From the NCBI RefSeq assembly GCF_003663945.1, contig NZ_RCCH01000001.1:124001-188000 (forward strand): a stretch of 64,000 nucleotides of DNA, written 5' to 3'. Positions within the stretch are counted from its first letter, which is position 1; the number at the start of each line of letters is the position of its first letter. Position numbers and translations under genes: made by a program. Positions 36,002-44,892 of this stretch are shown one piece after another. The notes beneath the pieces were generated by a model that searched no databases, was not told the origin of the DNA, and saw nothing but the letters and a program-made list of their open reading frames with translations. The stretch comes from Lacinutrix venerupis (lineage in GTDB: Bacteria; Bacteroidota; Bacteroidia; Flavobacteriales; Flavobacteriaceae).

Positions 36002-36967
36002 TTAAAAAGTAAATCCAATTTTTACACCACCATATTTAGCAGCGCTTCCAGTAGAGAATTCGCGTGTAATAACTGCACGAGAATATTCAAAATATAAAGT
36101 TTTTGTTTTAAGTACTATACCGTAATGGTATTGTGCTGTTAGTCTTTTAATATTATTATTAGCAATAGTGTATGGGCTTTTGGTATTAAATAATCCGCCT
36201 TGCAATGTTGCATCGTAAGCAATTACAGAAGCCATTGGCTGAAAATAGGCATACAGTTTAAAGTTTCTTTTTCTATTTTCTTTTGTAGCAAATGGAGTAT
36301 CTATAATACCAAAAGTTGTATTAAAACCTACGGAAGCATTTGTAAATAAAGTACCAGCTTTTGCATTAGTAATAAGTTGTAACGATAACAAATTATTGTA
36401 TTTTAAAATTTGCTTTTCGAAACCTAATTCGTAATTAATAACCACATCATTTTTAATCTGGTTTTTCCAACCTTTAGGTATTTTGTTTCCGGTCCATTTA
36501 TGGATTCCAACCTGCATTTCTTTACCAAAAGCGCCAGGACCTATAAGCCCTAAATTAAAAGAGGAAGTAAATCGTGTTTTATTTTCTGTATTAACTGCAA
36601 TTTGCATGCTTTTAAGCATAATGGCAGAGGCAAAAGGACGGTCTCCAAATTGAATGTCTTCACTTACATAATCGTTAGGTGTAAAACCAATATGTTCTAT
36701 AGATAAGCCATATTTAGTCAAGCTATTTTCTGGCGTATAAAAGAGATGGTTTATTGGATTTTTTTCTAAACGGTCTAAAAACATTTCAAAATTGTAGCCT
36801 TGTGTGTAATTTTCATCGGTAGCTGCAAAATAGTCGTTTTCGTAATTAATTCTGAAATAAGAATTACTGTTAATATCTCTAAAAGAGACCATATTGTCTA
36901 TTTTTTGAGCATTTGCCAAAGCTAGAGTAAGAAATAAAAAAAGTAGTGTTATTAGGTGTTTGTTCAT
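36002..36967 (-). CDS. LpxR-family outer-membrane lipid A deacylase-like protein
   Basis: A protein of 321 residues with a signal peptide (MNKHLITLLFLFLTLALANA) and an outer-membrane beta-barrel. The family signature is NYENDYFAATDENYTQGYNFEM (about residues 40-60), containing N, D, T-D and Y-T-x-G positions found in LpxR (DUF2219), which removes the 3'-acyloxyacyl group of lipid A. Catalytic function in Bacteroidota members is not established. It is divergent from the lipoprotein esterase gene. Confidence 0.8.
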   Translation of the reverse strand: MNKHLITLLFLFLTLALANAQKIDNMVSFRDINSNSYFRINYENDYFAATDENYTQGYNFEMFLDRLEKNPINHLFYTPENSLTKYGLSIEHIGFTPNDYVSEDIQFGDRPFASAIMLKSMQIAVNTENKTRFTSSFNLGLIGPGAFGKEMQVGIHKWTGNKIPKGWKNQIKNDVVINYELGFEKQILKYNNLLSLQLITNAKAGTLFTNASVGFNTTFGIIDTPFATKENRKRNFKLYAYFQPMASVIAYDATLQGGLFNTKSPYTIANNNIKRLTAQYHYGIVLKTKTLYFEYSRAVITREFSTGSAAKYGGVKIGFTF

Positions 36968-37089
36968 AACATTACTTACGCATTTTATTTATAAAGAGTT
37001 TTAAGAATGTTTATGAGAATTTTAAATAGTACCTAAAATAAATATATCTTAGTTCAAATAATTTATTATCCTCTATTAAAATATCTAAA

Positions 37090-37902
37090 ATGAAAAAATC
37101 GCTACTAATTTTAATATTTTCTATTTTCTTTTTAGGGTGTAAAAAAGCACCTGAAAATATAGATTCTATTCCAGAACATGATAGTTTAACAATAGTTTCA
37201 AAAATGGTAAATGAAGATAGAGTGATTAATGTTTGGACACCTAAAAGTTACAAAGATGGTAATGACAGTTTTCCTGTTTTGTATATGCCAGATGGCGGTA
37301 TTAAAGAAGATTTTAACCATATAGCTAATACTTTAGCTAAGCTTATTAACAATAAAAATATTCCGCCAATAATTCTTGTCGGTATAGAAAATACAGAAAG
37401 AGGAAGAGATTTAACAGGTTTCTCTAGCGTAAAAGATGATGCACAATATTGTCCGTTAACCGATGGTGCAAAAGACTTTCGCTTATTTATAACTAATGAG
37501 TTAATACCAGAAATAAACACAAAATATAGAACCACAAATAGAAAAGGAATAATAGGAGAGTCCTTAGCAGGATTATTTGTTATGGAAACTTTCTTTTTAA
37601 CACCAGAAACATTTAATTTTTATATAGCCATGGATCCTTCGTTATGGTGGAATAATCATTATTTAGAGCAAAATACAAGTTCATTTTTAAAAGAATTTCC
37701 AGAACAAGAAATAAAACTTTGGTTTGCAGGCTCTAACACCGAAGATATTTCTACACATACAAGAAACATTTACAAAAGCTTTAAAGATAATGCACCAGAA
37801 AACTTAATATATAAATATTCTGATGAGCCAAACGAAAAGCATAACACCATTTTTAGAGCAACTAAAGAAAAAGCCCTAATTTGGAGTTTAAATAATAATT
37901 AA
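37090..37902 (+). CDS. esterase-family lipoprotein (alpha/beta hydrolase)
   Basis: A protein of 270 residues with a lipobox (FFLGC, Cys17) and an esterase-D-like alpha/beta hydrolase domain. It shows the PVLYMPDGG strand (58-66), the nucleophile elbow GESLAGLFV (serine about residue 159), MDPSLWWNN and a late histidine in NEKHNTIF. This pattern matches PF00756-type esterases such as IroE-like siderophore esterases. The natural substrate is unknown. It is probably anchored on the periplasmic face. Confidence 0.85.
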   Translation: MKKSLLILIFSIFFLGCKKAPENIDSIPEHDSLTIVSKMVNEDRVINVWTPKSYKDGNDSFPVLYMPDGGIKEDFNHIANTLAKLINNKNIPPIILVGIENTERGRDLTGFSSVKDDAQYCPLTDGAKDFRLFITNELIPEINTKYRTTNRKGIIGESLAGLFVMETFFLTPETFNFYIAMDPSLWWNNHYLEQNTSSFLKEFPEQEIKLWFAGSNTEDISTHTRNIYKSFKDNAPENLIYKYSDEPNEKHNTIFRATKEKALIWSLNNN

Positions 37903-37974
37903 TTGAGGATCTTTATTTTTATGTAAAGAAAAATTCTATATTAAAAGAATTACTGTAACTAATACATAAACAGA

Positions 37975-38952
37975 ATGTTTTTATTATTTAATCTTTTACC
38001 AATATACCAAGATAATAACCCAACAGAAGTTATTATTAATTCTATAGATACTTATTATAATAAACTTTTAATTTCCTTACCAAGAATAGCATTAGCAATT
38101 TTTATAATTGTAGCAGGAATTTTAATATCTAAATTAATTACAAATTTTTACAAAAGACGTTTTTTAAAACAAGCTGAAGATCCATTAATGGCTCGTTTTC
38201 TAGCACAAACAATTAAAATAACACTAATAGCTATTGCCATAATAATTGCTTTACAAGTAGCAGGACTTAATGGTATTGCTACAGGATTATTAACGGCTGT
38301 TGGTGGTGGAGCTATTGTATTAGGATTTGCATTTCAAGATATAGGTAAAAATTTTCTTGCTGGTATTATTTTAGCTTTTAGCAGACCTTTTAATGTTAAC
38401 GATACAATTATGATTGATAGTCATTTTGGTAAAGTACGCGCATTAAATTTTAGATATACACACATTAAAACTAGCGATGGACGAGATATTTATATACCAA
38501 ATAGTGATGTTTTAACAAAGCCTGTAGAAAATTATACAGCAGATGGCTTTTATAGAAATGAATTTGTTGTTGGTATTGGTTATGAAGATGATATAGCAAA
38601 AGTAAAAGCAATAATAATTAATATTTTAAAAAACCATGATGGTGTTGTACAAGATGAGGAGCATGAAAGTTTTGTTATAGAAAACGAATTAGGACCAAGT
38701 ACCATAAATTTAAAAGTATTTTTTTGGGTGCATACTGTAGATTATAGAGTCTCTTCTAGAGTACTGCGTGGCGAAGTAATTAAAAAAGTAATAGAAGCAC
38801 TTATTGAAGCTAAATTTATTTTACCAGGAAATATAACCGAAATTAAATTGTACGGTGGCCAAGAAGATTTACCGTTAAAGTTAAAAAAAGATCCAAAAGA
38901 TAGAATTTTAGATTTAGAAGAAAGAAATTTAGCAGAAAAGAAAAAATCTTAA
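37975..38952 (+). CDS. MscS-family mechanosensitive channel
   Basis: A channel protein of 325 residues with three membrane helices (about 34-55, 76-96, 100-125). The third is the pore helix with its glycine-alanine pattern (TAVGGGAIVLGFAFQDIGKNFLAG), followed by the cytoplasmic beta domain start PFNVNDTIMI. This is the core MscS layout without extra domains. It opens under hypo-osmotic stress. The start is ATG 37975, and the first 20 residues are not strongly hydrophobic. Confidence 0.92.
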   Translation: MFLLFNLLPIYQDNNPTEVIINSIDTYYNKLLISLPRIALAIFIIVAGILISKLITNFYKRRFLKQAEDPLMARFLAQTIKITLIAIAIIIALQVAGLNGIATGLLTAVGGGAIVLGFAFQDIGKNFLAGIILAFSRPFNVNDTIMIDSHFGKVRALNFRYTHIKTSDGRDIYIPNSDVLTKPVENYTADGFYRNEFVVGIGYEDDIAKVKAIIINILKNHDGVVQDEEHESFVIENELGPSTINLKVFFWVHTVDYRVSSRVLRGEVIKKVIEALIEAKFILPGNITEIKLYGGQEDLPLKLKKDPKDRILDLEERNLAEKKKS

Positions 38953-39006
38953 GCTTTATAAAAATTATTTTGGTTAATAAATCTGTTAATAATTTCAAAT
39001 ATTATA

Positions 39007-39037
39007 TTGTTTAAAAAAAGAGTTTAACTTATATTTG
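39007..39037 (+). promoter_or_regulatory. Bacteroidota-type promoter
   Basis: TTG (39007-39009), 20-base spacer and TATATTTG (39030-39037), an exact fit to TTG-N19/20-TAnnTTTG, 30 bases before the small ORF at 39068. Confidence 0.65.
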
Positions 39038-39067
39038 CTTTATATTTAAAACAAGACACACATAATT

Positions 39068-39241
39068 ATGTTCGAATTCGACCAATATTTAGGCTTTTTA
39101 GCATTCTTAACTATCTTAACCATAGGATTTTGGTTAATGATTTTTTTAGTAACTTTTGTAGTTCCTTATTGGATTGGCGGAAGTTTAATTGAACGTCTTA
39201 ACGAAATTAAAGAAGAAAAAAAGGCTAAGCGTAATGCTTAA
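39068..39241 (+). CDS. small membrane protein, unknown function
   Basis: Fifty-seven residues: one long hydrophobic helix (about 8-38) and a charged tail (IERLNEIKEEKKAKRNA). It is too short for common ORF cut-offs. A full consensus promoter lies just upstream and a strong palindromic terminator just downstream, so it appears to be a real single-gene transcript. Function unknown. Confidence 0.7.
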   Translation: MFEFDQYLGFLAFLTILTIGFWLMIFLVTFVVPYWIGGSLIERLNEIKEEKKAKRNA

Positions 39242-39260
39242 TTAACTTTTTACAAGAATA

Positions 39261-39296
39261 AAAAAAGGGAAACTTAATATTAAGTTTCCCTTTTTT
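39261..39296. terminator. palindromic terminator
   Basis: A 36-bp perfect palindrome with A6 and T6 ends, core AACTTAATATTAAGTT, between the small membrane protein (+) and the receptor gene (-). Confidence 0.9.
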
Positions 39297-39406
39297 GTTG
39301 TCATCATCTTAATAAATAAAAAAATTGTTACCAATTTTAATATGTATTTTACACTTTAAAATTGGTCACATTTTATTGCTTTGTCGCTTAGTTGCGCTAA
39401 AGAATA

Positions 39407-41926
39407 TTATCCTTCAAATTCATCGTCACCACCATCAAATCCACCATTTCTTTGTGGCTTTTTCTTTTGGTTAAACCTGTAAGTTAACGACACGTTTATT
39501 TGGCGTTGTCTCCATTGGAACTCGCTATAACGCTCAAAGAAATCTGTAGTTGTTGTAGATTTACGTTTTCTTGAATTTAATAAGTCTCTAACGTTAAAAG
39601 ATAAAGTGGCATTTTTATTAAGTATTTCTTTACTAAATGCTAAATCCAGTGAAAAGATTCCATCAGTATCAGACTGTGCATCTTGTACAGCTCCTCTATA
39701 AAAAGCACTTGTTTGCCAATCTATTTCTAAAGGTAAAGATATTTTAGAGCTAAAACGAGCAAACCAACTTGTGTTTTTAGCGCCGTAGTCTACACCATTA
39801 AATTCGCCTTCGGTTTCAAACTGATAAAAGTTTACGCTAGAATTTAAACGTAACCACTTTTCTGGATTATACATTAAACCAAGTTCTGCACCAGTACGTT
39901 TGTTTGTAGATAAGTTTATAGGAATGGTTCTAATAATATCAATACCATCTGTAGTTTGTTGTCCTGTATTTTCTTGAACACGTTCGAAAGAATCGGTTTC
40001 ATGTTGGTAATAAACAGATGTAGTTAAAGTTAATTTTTCCCAACGCTTTAAATATCCTAAATCAAAAGTACTAGAAAATGCAGGATTTAAATTTGGATTT
40101 CCTTGAAATATATTTGTTCTACTAGAACGCGATGGAAACGGATTTATAAACCATCCACGAGGACGATTTATTCTACGGTTATAACCAAGAGTAATACTCT
40201 CTTCATCTCCAGACTCTGTTGTGTTAAGATTATAAATAAGGTTTACAGTAGGAAATAGACCTAAATAATTGTTATCGAAATCTGTATCTATAGGAAAACC
40301 AAAATTTTCATTTAATTCTTGTTCTGTTAAACGAGAGTCAATTTTTCCTTTTAATTGAGTGTTTTCTAATCTTAATCCTAATAAAAATGAAAATTTACCA
40401 AGTTTAGAACCGTACTGTGTATAAATAGCGTTTACATTTTCTGTATAGTCAAAAATATTAGAAATAGATTCGTTGATTTCTAATGCTCCAGTAAGTAAAT
40501 TTTCTTGGTCTAATTGATAATCTGTAACGCTGTTTTCAAAATTGCCACGGTAACCAGCTTCAAAACGAGAATCTTCTCCTAATGGCAAAACATAATCTGC
40601 TTGAACTAAGTACTCTTTTTGTTTTTCGTCTGTAAACTCTTGTTCAATTTGAAATGCCTCTGGATTGGTTTGACTTGTAAAAACGTAATCTTCGTTTAGG
40701 TAAGTAAATCCATCTTCATTATCGTTTTCGTATTGAAAATCTACTGTTAATTTATGGTCTCTATCATCACCAAATGTTTTTACATAATTAAGTGCAATTT
40801 GGTAACTATTATCTTTTTCTGTTTCTTTTTCTCTTCTTAAAGTTTCTTCAACAATAACATTGTTATTTAAACGCTCACTTTCGTTTAAAGAAACATCGGC
40901 ATCGCTACCAAAATTATAAAATAAACTACCGGTAATAGAAGAAGTATCGTCTAGAAAATACTCCATACCAATGTTAGCATTATAATTTCTATTTAATCGC
41001 TCAACTTCTTGATTTTCTACAATTCTTCTAAATTGAGGTTCGTTAATCGTGCCATCATCATTTGTGGTATCAAAATAATTAACATCTAAAAAAGAAGTAC
41101 GTGGAGCATCAAAATATCTCCATCCAAAGTTTGAGAACAAATTATATTTTTCTCTTCTAAAATTTAATGCAGCAGAAACACCAACATTATCTGGGTTTCC
41201 TGCTGTTAAAGTTACAGAGCCATTGAAACCTAAAGTTTCTTTTTGCCTAAGAATTATATTTAATATTCCGGCAGTACCTTCTGCATCGTATCTTGCAGAA
41301 GGAGAAGTTATTACCTCTACACGTTCTATAGCTTCTGCTGGTAATTGACTTAAAATATTACTGTCTCCAAAACCAGCCATTGCAGATGGTTTTCCATTAA
41401 TTAAAATTCTTACATTTTCGTTACCTCTTAAACTTATAGCGCCTTCAACATCTACAGTTACAGATGGTACGTTATTTAATGCGTCGCTTACAGTTCCTCC
41501 TGCTGTAGTTAGGTCTTTACCTATATTATAAACTTTTTTGTCAAGTTTAATTTCAACAGTAGTTTTTTCGGCAATTAATTCTACTTCTTCTAAAGTAGTG
41601 GTGTCTTCTTTTAAATATATCGTTCCGAAATTAAAATCTTCGCTTATGGTTTTATTATTAATTGTAACCTTTTTAAAACTTATAAAATCGAAAGAAAAAT
41701 TATATGTTCCAGCATTAACGTTAAATTTAAAAACTCCTTTTTCGTTGGCTGTACCACCGTTTACAATTTTACCATCGGATGGGTTTGTTACTACAACTGT
41801 AGCCCATTCTAAGGGAATGTTTGTGCCTTCTTCAAAAATTTTACCTGAAACGGTAAATTCTTTTTGAGCAAATGCAAAAAAGGATAGAAAAATGGTTAAA
41901 AAACTGGTAATAATAATTTTGCGCAT
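39407..41926 (-). CDS. outer-membrane beta-barrel TonB-dependent receptor-like protein
   Basis: A protein of 839 residues: signal peptide (MRKIIITSFLTIFLSFFAFA), CarboxypepD-reg-like domain (about 22-105), TonB plug (about 125-230; RGNENVRILINGKPSAMAG, ITSPSARYDAEGTAGI) and a large C-terminal barrel of the 'outer membrane beta-barrel family' type ending in FNQKKK and a glycine/aspartate tail. It lacks a SusD partner, so it is not a Sus-type polysaccharide uptake pair. The ligand is unknown. Confidence 0.9.
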   Translation of the reverse strand: MRKIIITSFLTIFLSFFAFAQKEFTVSGKIFEEGTNIPLEWATVVVTNPSDGKIVNGGTANEKGVFKFNVNAGTYNFSFDFISFKKVTINNKTISEDFNFGTIYLKEDTTTLEEVELIAEKTTVEIKLDKKVYNIGKDLTTAGGTVSDALNNVPSVTVDVEGAISLRGNENVRILINGKPSAMAGFGDSNILSQLPAEAIERVEVITSPSARYDAEGTAGILNIILRQKETLGFNGSVTLTAGNPDNVGVSAALNFRREKYNLFSNFGWRYFDAPRTSFLDVNYFDTTNDDGTINEPQFRRIVENQEVERLNRNYNANIGMEYFLDDTSSITGSLFYNFGSDADVSLNESERLNNNVIVEETLRREKETEKDNSYQIALNYVKTFGDDRDHKLTVDFQYENDNEDGFTYLNEDYVFTSQTNPEAFQIEQEFTDEKQKEYLVQADYVLPLGEDSRFEAGYRGNFENSVTDYQLDQENLLTGALEINESISNIFDYTENVNAIYTQYGSKLGKFSFLLGLRLENTQLKGKIDSRLTEQELNENFGFPIDTDFDNNYLGLFPTVNLIYNLNTTESGDEESITLGYNRRINRPRGWFINPFPSRSSRTNIFQGNPNLNPAFSSTFDLGYLKRWEKLTLTTSVYYQHETDSFERVQENTGQQTTDGIDIIRTIPINLSTNKRTGAELGLMYNPEKWLRLNSSVNFYQFETEGEFNGVDYGAKNTSWFARFSSKISLPLEIDWQTSAFYRGAVQDAQSDTDGIFSLDLAFSKEILNKNATLSFNVRDLLNSRKRKSTTTTDFFERYSEFQWRQRQINVSLTYRFNQKKKPQRNGGFDGGDDEFEG

Positions 41927-42003
41927 ATCTTATGGTTTAATAATAGGATTGCAAAAATACCGTAAGGTTTAAACGTGATTGGTTAAAGGTTTGTTAAAAT
42001 AAA

Positions 42004-42029
42004 AAAGACTTCATTTTTATGAAGTCTTT
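42004..42029 (-). terminator. terminator after the arsC-like gene
   Basis: AAAGACTTCAT pairs with ATGAAGTCTTT; read on the minus strand it follows the arsC-like stop and ends in a T tract. Confidence 0.8.
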
Positions 42030-42038
42030 AAAGTTTAT

Positions 42039-42380
42039 TTAAATAATATTTAATATGTTTTCTGGTGGTCTACCAATTACTGCTTTATTATCGTTTATAA
42101 CAATTGGACGCTCTATTAATTTAGGATTTTCAAGCATTGCATTAATTATAATATCGTCGTTAAGCTCTATGTTTTTATAATTAGCTTTCCAGATGGCTTC
42201 ATTTTTTCTAACTAAATCTATAGGTTTAATGCCTAATAAATTAATAATTGATTTAAGCTCTGCTTGTGTAGGTGTATTTTCTAAATAATTTACAATTTGA
42301 AAATCTTTACCCGAGTTTTTTAAAATTTCTAATCCGCTTCTAGATTTACTGCAACGGTTATTATGGTAAATTTTAATCAT
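42039..42380 (-). CDS. ArsC/Spx-like thioredoxin-fold protein
   Basis: A protein of 113 residues of the glutaredoxin-dependent arsenate reductase fold. The N-terminal active-site loop is NNRCSKSRSGLEIL (Cys9, C-S-K-S), and the C-terminal RPIVINDNKAVIGRPPENI matches the family's arginine-proline loop. No arsenic genes are nearby, so true arsenate reduction is uncertain; many such proteins are annotated ArsC without test. It lies 12 bases after prfB on the same strand. Confidence 0.85.
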   Translation of the reverse strand: MIKIYHNNRCSKSRSGLEILKNSGKDFQIVNYLENTPTQAELKSIINLLGIKPIDLVRKNEAIWKANYKNIELNDDIIINAMLENPKLIERPIVINDNKAVIGRPPENILNII

Positions 42381-42392
42381 TATTTTAAATAT

Positions 42393-43503
42393 TTAAAGTT
42401 GGTCTGTTTCTGTTGTTTGCTGTCCCATCATCATTAAATATGCTTTTAAAAATGGTGTAATATCTCCATCCATAACGGCATCAACATTGCCAGTTTCGTG
42501 AGCAGTACGAACATCTTTCACCAATTTATATGGATGCATAACGTAATTTCTAATTTGGCTTCCCCATTCAATTTTCATTTTACTAGCTTCAATGTCTTCG
42601 CGTTGAGCTAGTTGTTTTTGCAATTCTATTTCATATAATTGCGATTTTAACATTTGCATAGCTCGCGACCTGTTATCGTGCTGAGATCGAGTTTCGCTAC
42701 AAGAAATTTGAATACCTGTAGGTTTATGTGTTAATTGTACTTTGGTTTCAACTTTGTTAACATTTTGTCCTCCTGCGCCACTAGATCGAGCAGTAACAAT
42801 TTCTATGTCTGCTGGATTAATTTCAATTTCTATAGAGTCGTCTACTAATGGATATACGTAAACCGAAGCGAAACTAGTGTGGCGCTTTGCATTACTATCG
42901 AAAGGAGAAATACGTACTAACCTATGTACACCATTTTCACCCTTAAGCCACCCAAAAGCATAATCGCCTTCAATTTCTATGGTTACAGTTTTTATACCTG
43001 CAACATCACCTTCTTGAAAGTTAAGTTCTTTTACTTTAAAACCATTTTTTTCTGCATACATTAAATACATACGCATAAGCATTTGTGCCCAATCGCAACT
43101 TTCTGTTCCGCCGGCTCCCGCAGTAATTTGAAGCACAGCGCTTAAACTATCTCCTTCTTCAGAAAGCATATTTTTAAATTCTAAATCTTCAATTATGGTT
43201 TGCGCTTTTGTATACCTGCTTTCTACATCTGTAGCAGTGGCTTCTTTTTCTTTAAAAAAATCGTAAATAACTTCTAAATCTTCAACAAAGGTATTAGCAG
43301 ACTTATAGTCTTCAACCCATTTTTTCTTCTCTCGAAGAGACTTCATAATAATTTCGGCTGCTTTAGAGTCGTTCCAGAAATCAGGAGAAAAGGTTTGTTC
43401 TTCTTCATTACTAATTTCTATAAGTTTAGCATCTATGTCAAAGATATTGCCTTAACTTAGTTAGGCGTTGTGAGAGATCTTTTATTTGATCTTGTGTTAT
43501 CAT
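42393..43503 (-). CDS. prfB: peptide chain release factor 2, with +1 programmed frameshift
   Basis: RF2 recognises UGA and UAA. The gene is in two frames. A 21-codon leader starts at ATG 43503 ([21 protein letters not shown]) and stops at UGA 43440-43438. A +1 slip at CTT-TGA-C continues in the frame from GAC 43439 ([15 protein letters not shown]) to 42393, giving about 369 residues, close to the 365 of E. coli RF2. The GGQ motif lies in [18 protein letters not shown], and the codon-recognition region is downstream in the usual place. A plain ORF call starting at 43346 would lose about 52 residues. The slip site is self-regulatory in bacteria. Confidence 0.95.
43437..43443 (-). other. programmed +1 frameshift site of prfB
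   Basis: CTTTGAC on the minus strand, preceded by AGGCAATAT. The same CTTTGAC and TAT are found in E. coli prfB, where AGGGGG sits in the place of AGGCAA. Here only AGG of the internal Shine-Dalgarno-like element remains. Confidence 0.93.
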
Positions 43504-43613
43504 TATATAAGTGTTTAAAACAAAAATAGAATTTATACAACGAATTAGAAATTATTGCTCACTTATTTTATAGATTTAGACATATAAATTTAAAACATAG
43601 ACTAAACCAATAC

Positions 43614-43621
43614 TATATTTG
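43614..43621 (+). promoter_or_regulatory. -7 promoter element of the aldolase gene
   Basis: TATATTTG, an exact TAnnTTTG match 37 bases before the ATG at 43659. No clear TTG at -33. Confidence 0.45.
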
Positions 43622-43658
43622 CTGAGTATTGATTATTATAAACTTTTAAAAAGAAATA

Positions 43659-44678
43659 ATGAAAATTGATTTAAGAAGCGACACATTAACAAAACCATCT
43701 AAAGGCATGTTAGAGGCAATGATGCAAGCTAAAGTAGGAGATGATGTGTATAAGGAAGATGAGACTGTAAATAAACTTGAAGAAAGAGTTGCTAAATTAT
43801 TTGGGAAGTCTCATGCACTATTTTTTCCAAGTGGTACTATGGCAAACCAAGCAGCTATAAAATTACATACCAATCCTGGAGACCAAGTAATTTGCGATAA
43901 ATATGCACATATTTTTAATTATGAAGGTGGAGGAGTATCTTTTAATAGTGGAGTAAGTTGTAAATTATTGGATGGTGAAAGAGGTATGTTTACAGCTAAA
44001 CAAGTTGAAGCTGCTATAAACCCACCAGATTTTTACCATAGTCCTTTAACCACTTTAGTAGCTGTTGAAAATACAACAAATAAAGGAGGAGGAGCTTGCT
44101 GGGATTTAGAAGAGTTAAAAAGAATTAAAAAAGTTTGTGAAACCAATAACTTAGGTTACCATTTAGATGGCGCTAGATTATGGAATGCTATGGTAGAAAA
44201 AAATGAAACCGCTAAACAATATGGTGAAATTTTTAATACTATTTCTGTGTGCTTTAGTAAAGGATTAGGATGCCCAGTTGGTTCCGTATTAGTTGGAGAT
44301 AAAAAACTAATGGAAAGGGCTATAAGAATAAGGAAAATTTTTGGAGGCGGAATGAGGCAAGTTGGTTTTCTTGCAGCGGCAGGATTATATGCACTAGACA
44401 ACAATATAAACTTGCTTAAAGAAGACCATAAAAAAGCAAAAGAAATAGCATTGGTTTTAAATAAAGTAAATTATGTAGATAAGGTTGAGAAGGTTGAAAC
44501 TAATATTGTAATATTTACCTTAAATAATCGATTTTCAGATGATATTTTTTTAGAAACTTTAAAAAGTAAGAATGTATTTATTAGCAATATGGGACAAGGT
44601 AAATTAAGGATAGTAACACATTTAGATTATAACTTAAAAATGCATGAGAGTTTATTAAACATTTTATTAAACCTTTAA
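43659..44678 (+). CDS. ltaE: threonine aldolase (PLP, beta-eliminating aldolase)
   Basis: A PLP enzyme of 339 residues that cleaves threonine or allo-threonine to glycine and acetaldehyde. It shows DLRSDTLTKPSKGML at the N-terminus, DDVYKEDETVNKLE, LDGARLWNA and the PLP-lysine loop SVCFSKGLGCPVGS (about residues 189-202). This is the standard low-specificity L-threonine aldolase pattern. It is divergent from prfB, and no operon partner is apparent. Confidence 0.9.
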   Translation: MKIDLRSDTLTKPSKGMLEAMMQAKVGDDVYKEDETVNKLEERVAKLFGKSHALFFPSGTMANQAAIKLHTNPGDQVICDKYAHIFNYEGGGVSFNSGVSCKLLDGERGMFTAKQVEAAINPPDFYHSPLTTLVAVENTTNKGGGACWDLEELKRIKKVCETNNLGYHLDGARLWNAMVEKNETAKQYGEIFNTISVCFSKGLGCPVGSVLVGDKKLMERAIRIRKIFGGGMRQVGFLAAAGLYALDNNINLLKEDHKKAKEIALVLNKVNYVDKVEKVETNIVIFTLNNRFSDDIFLETLKSKNVFISNMGQGKLRIVTHLDYNLKMHESLLNILLNL

Positions 44679-44704
44679 TACACACAGTATTATTGCTTTT
44701 ATTT

Positions 44705-44735
44705 ATGTTAAAAAAAATGTTAAATAAATGTTAAA
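44705..44735. promoter_or_regulatory. three phased ATGTTAAA repeats upstream of the OmpA-repeat gene
   Basis: ATGTTAAA occurs at 44705-44712, 44717-44724 and 44728-44735, i.e. 11-12 bases apart, about one helical turn, 160-190 bases before the ATG at 44893. This is a possible binding array for a regulator. The rest of the 214-base gap is AT-rich with no hairpin that I can see. Confidence 0.35.
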
Positions 44736-44892
44736 CGGAGTTTTTTGCATTTCGTCGAATTATCGTGTAAAATCGTATAATTAAATATAGTTAAAGTTTG
44801 ATAACAATTAATTTTACCCGAAATTAGAACGTGGGCTTAATTATTTTTAAGTTCAAAATAATCTTTAAATAACCATTAAAATTATCAAAAAA

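Noticed and set aside
42393-43346. prfB read as a 317-residue gene starting at 43346
   Set aside because: The N-terminal domain would be missing about 52 residues; the leader frame and CTTTGAC slip site upstream account for them.
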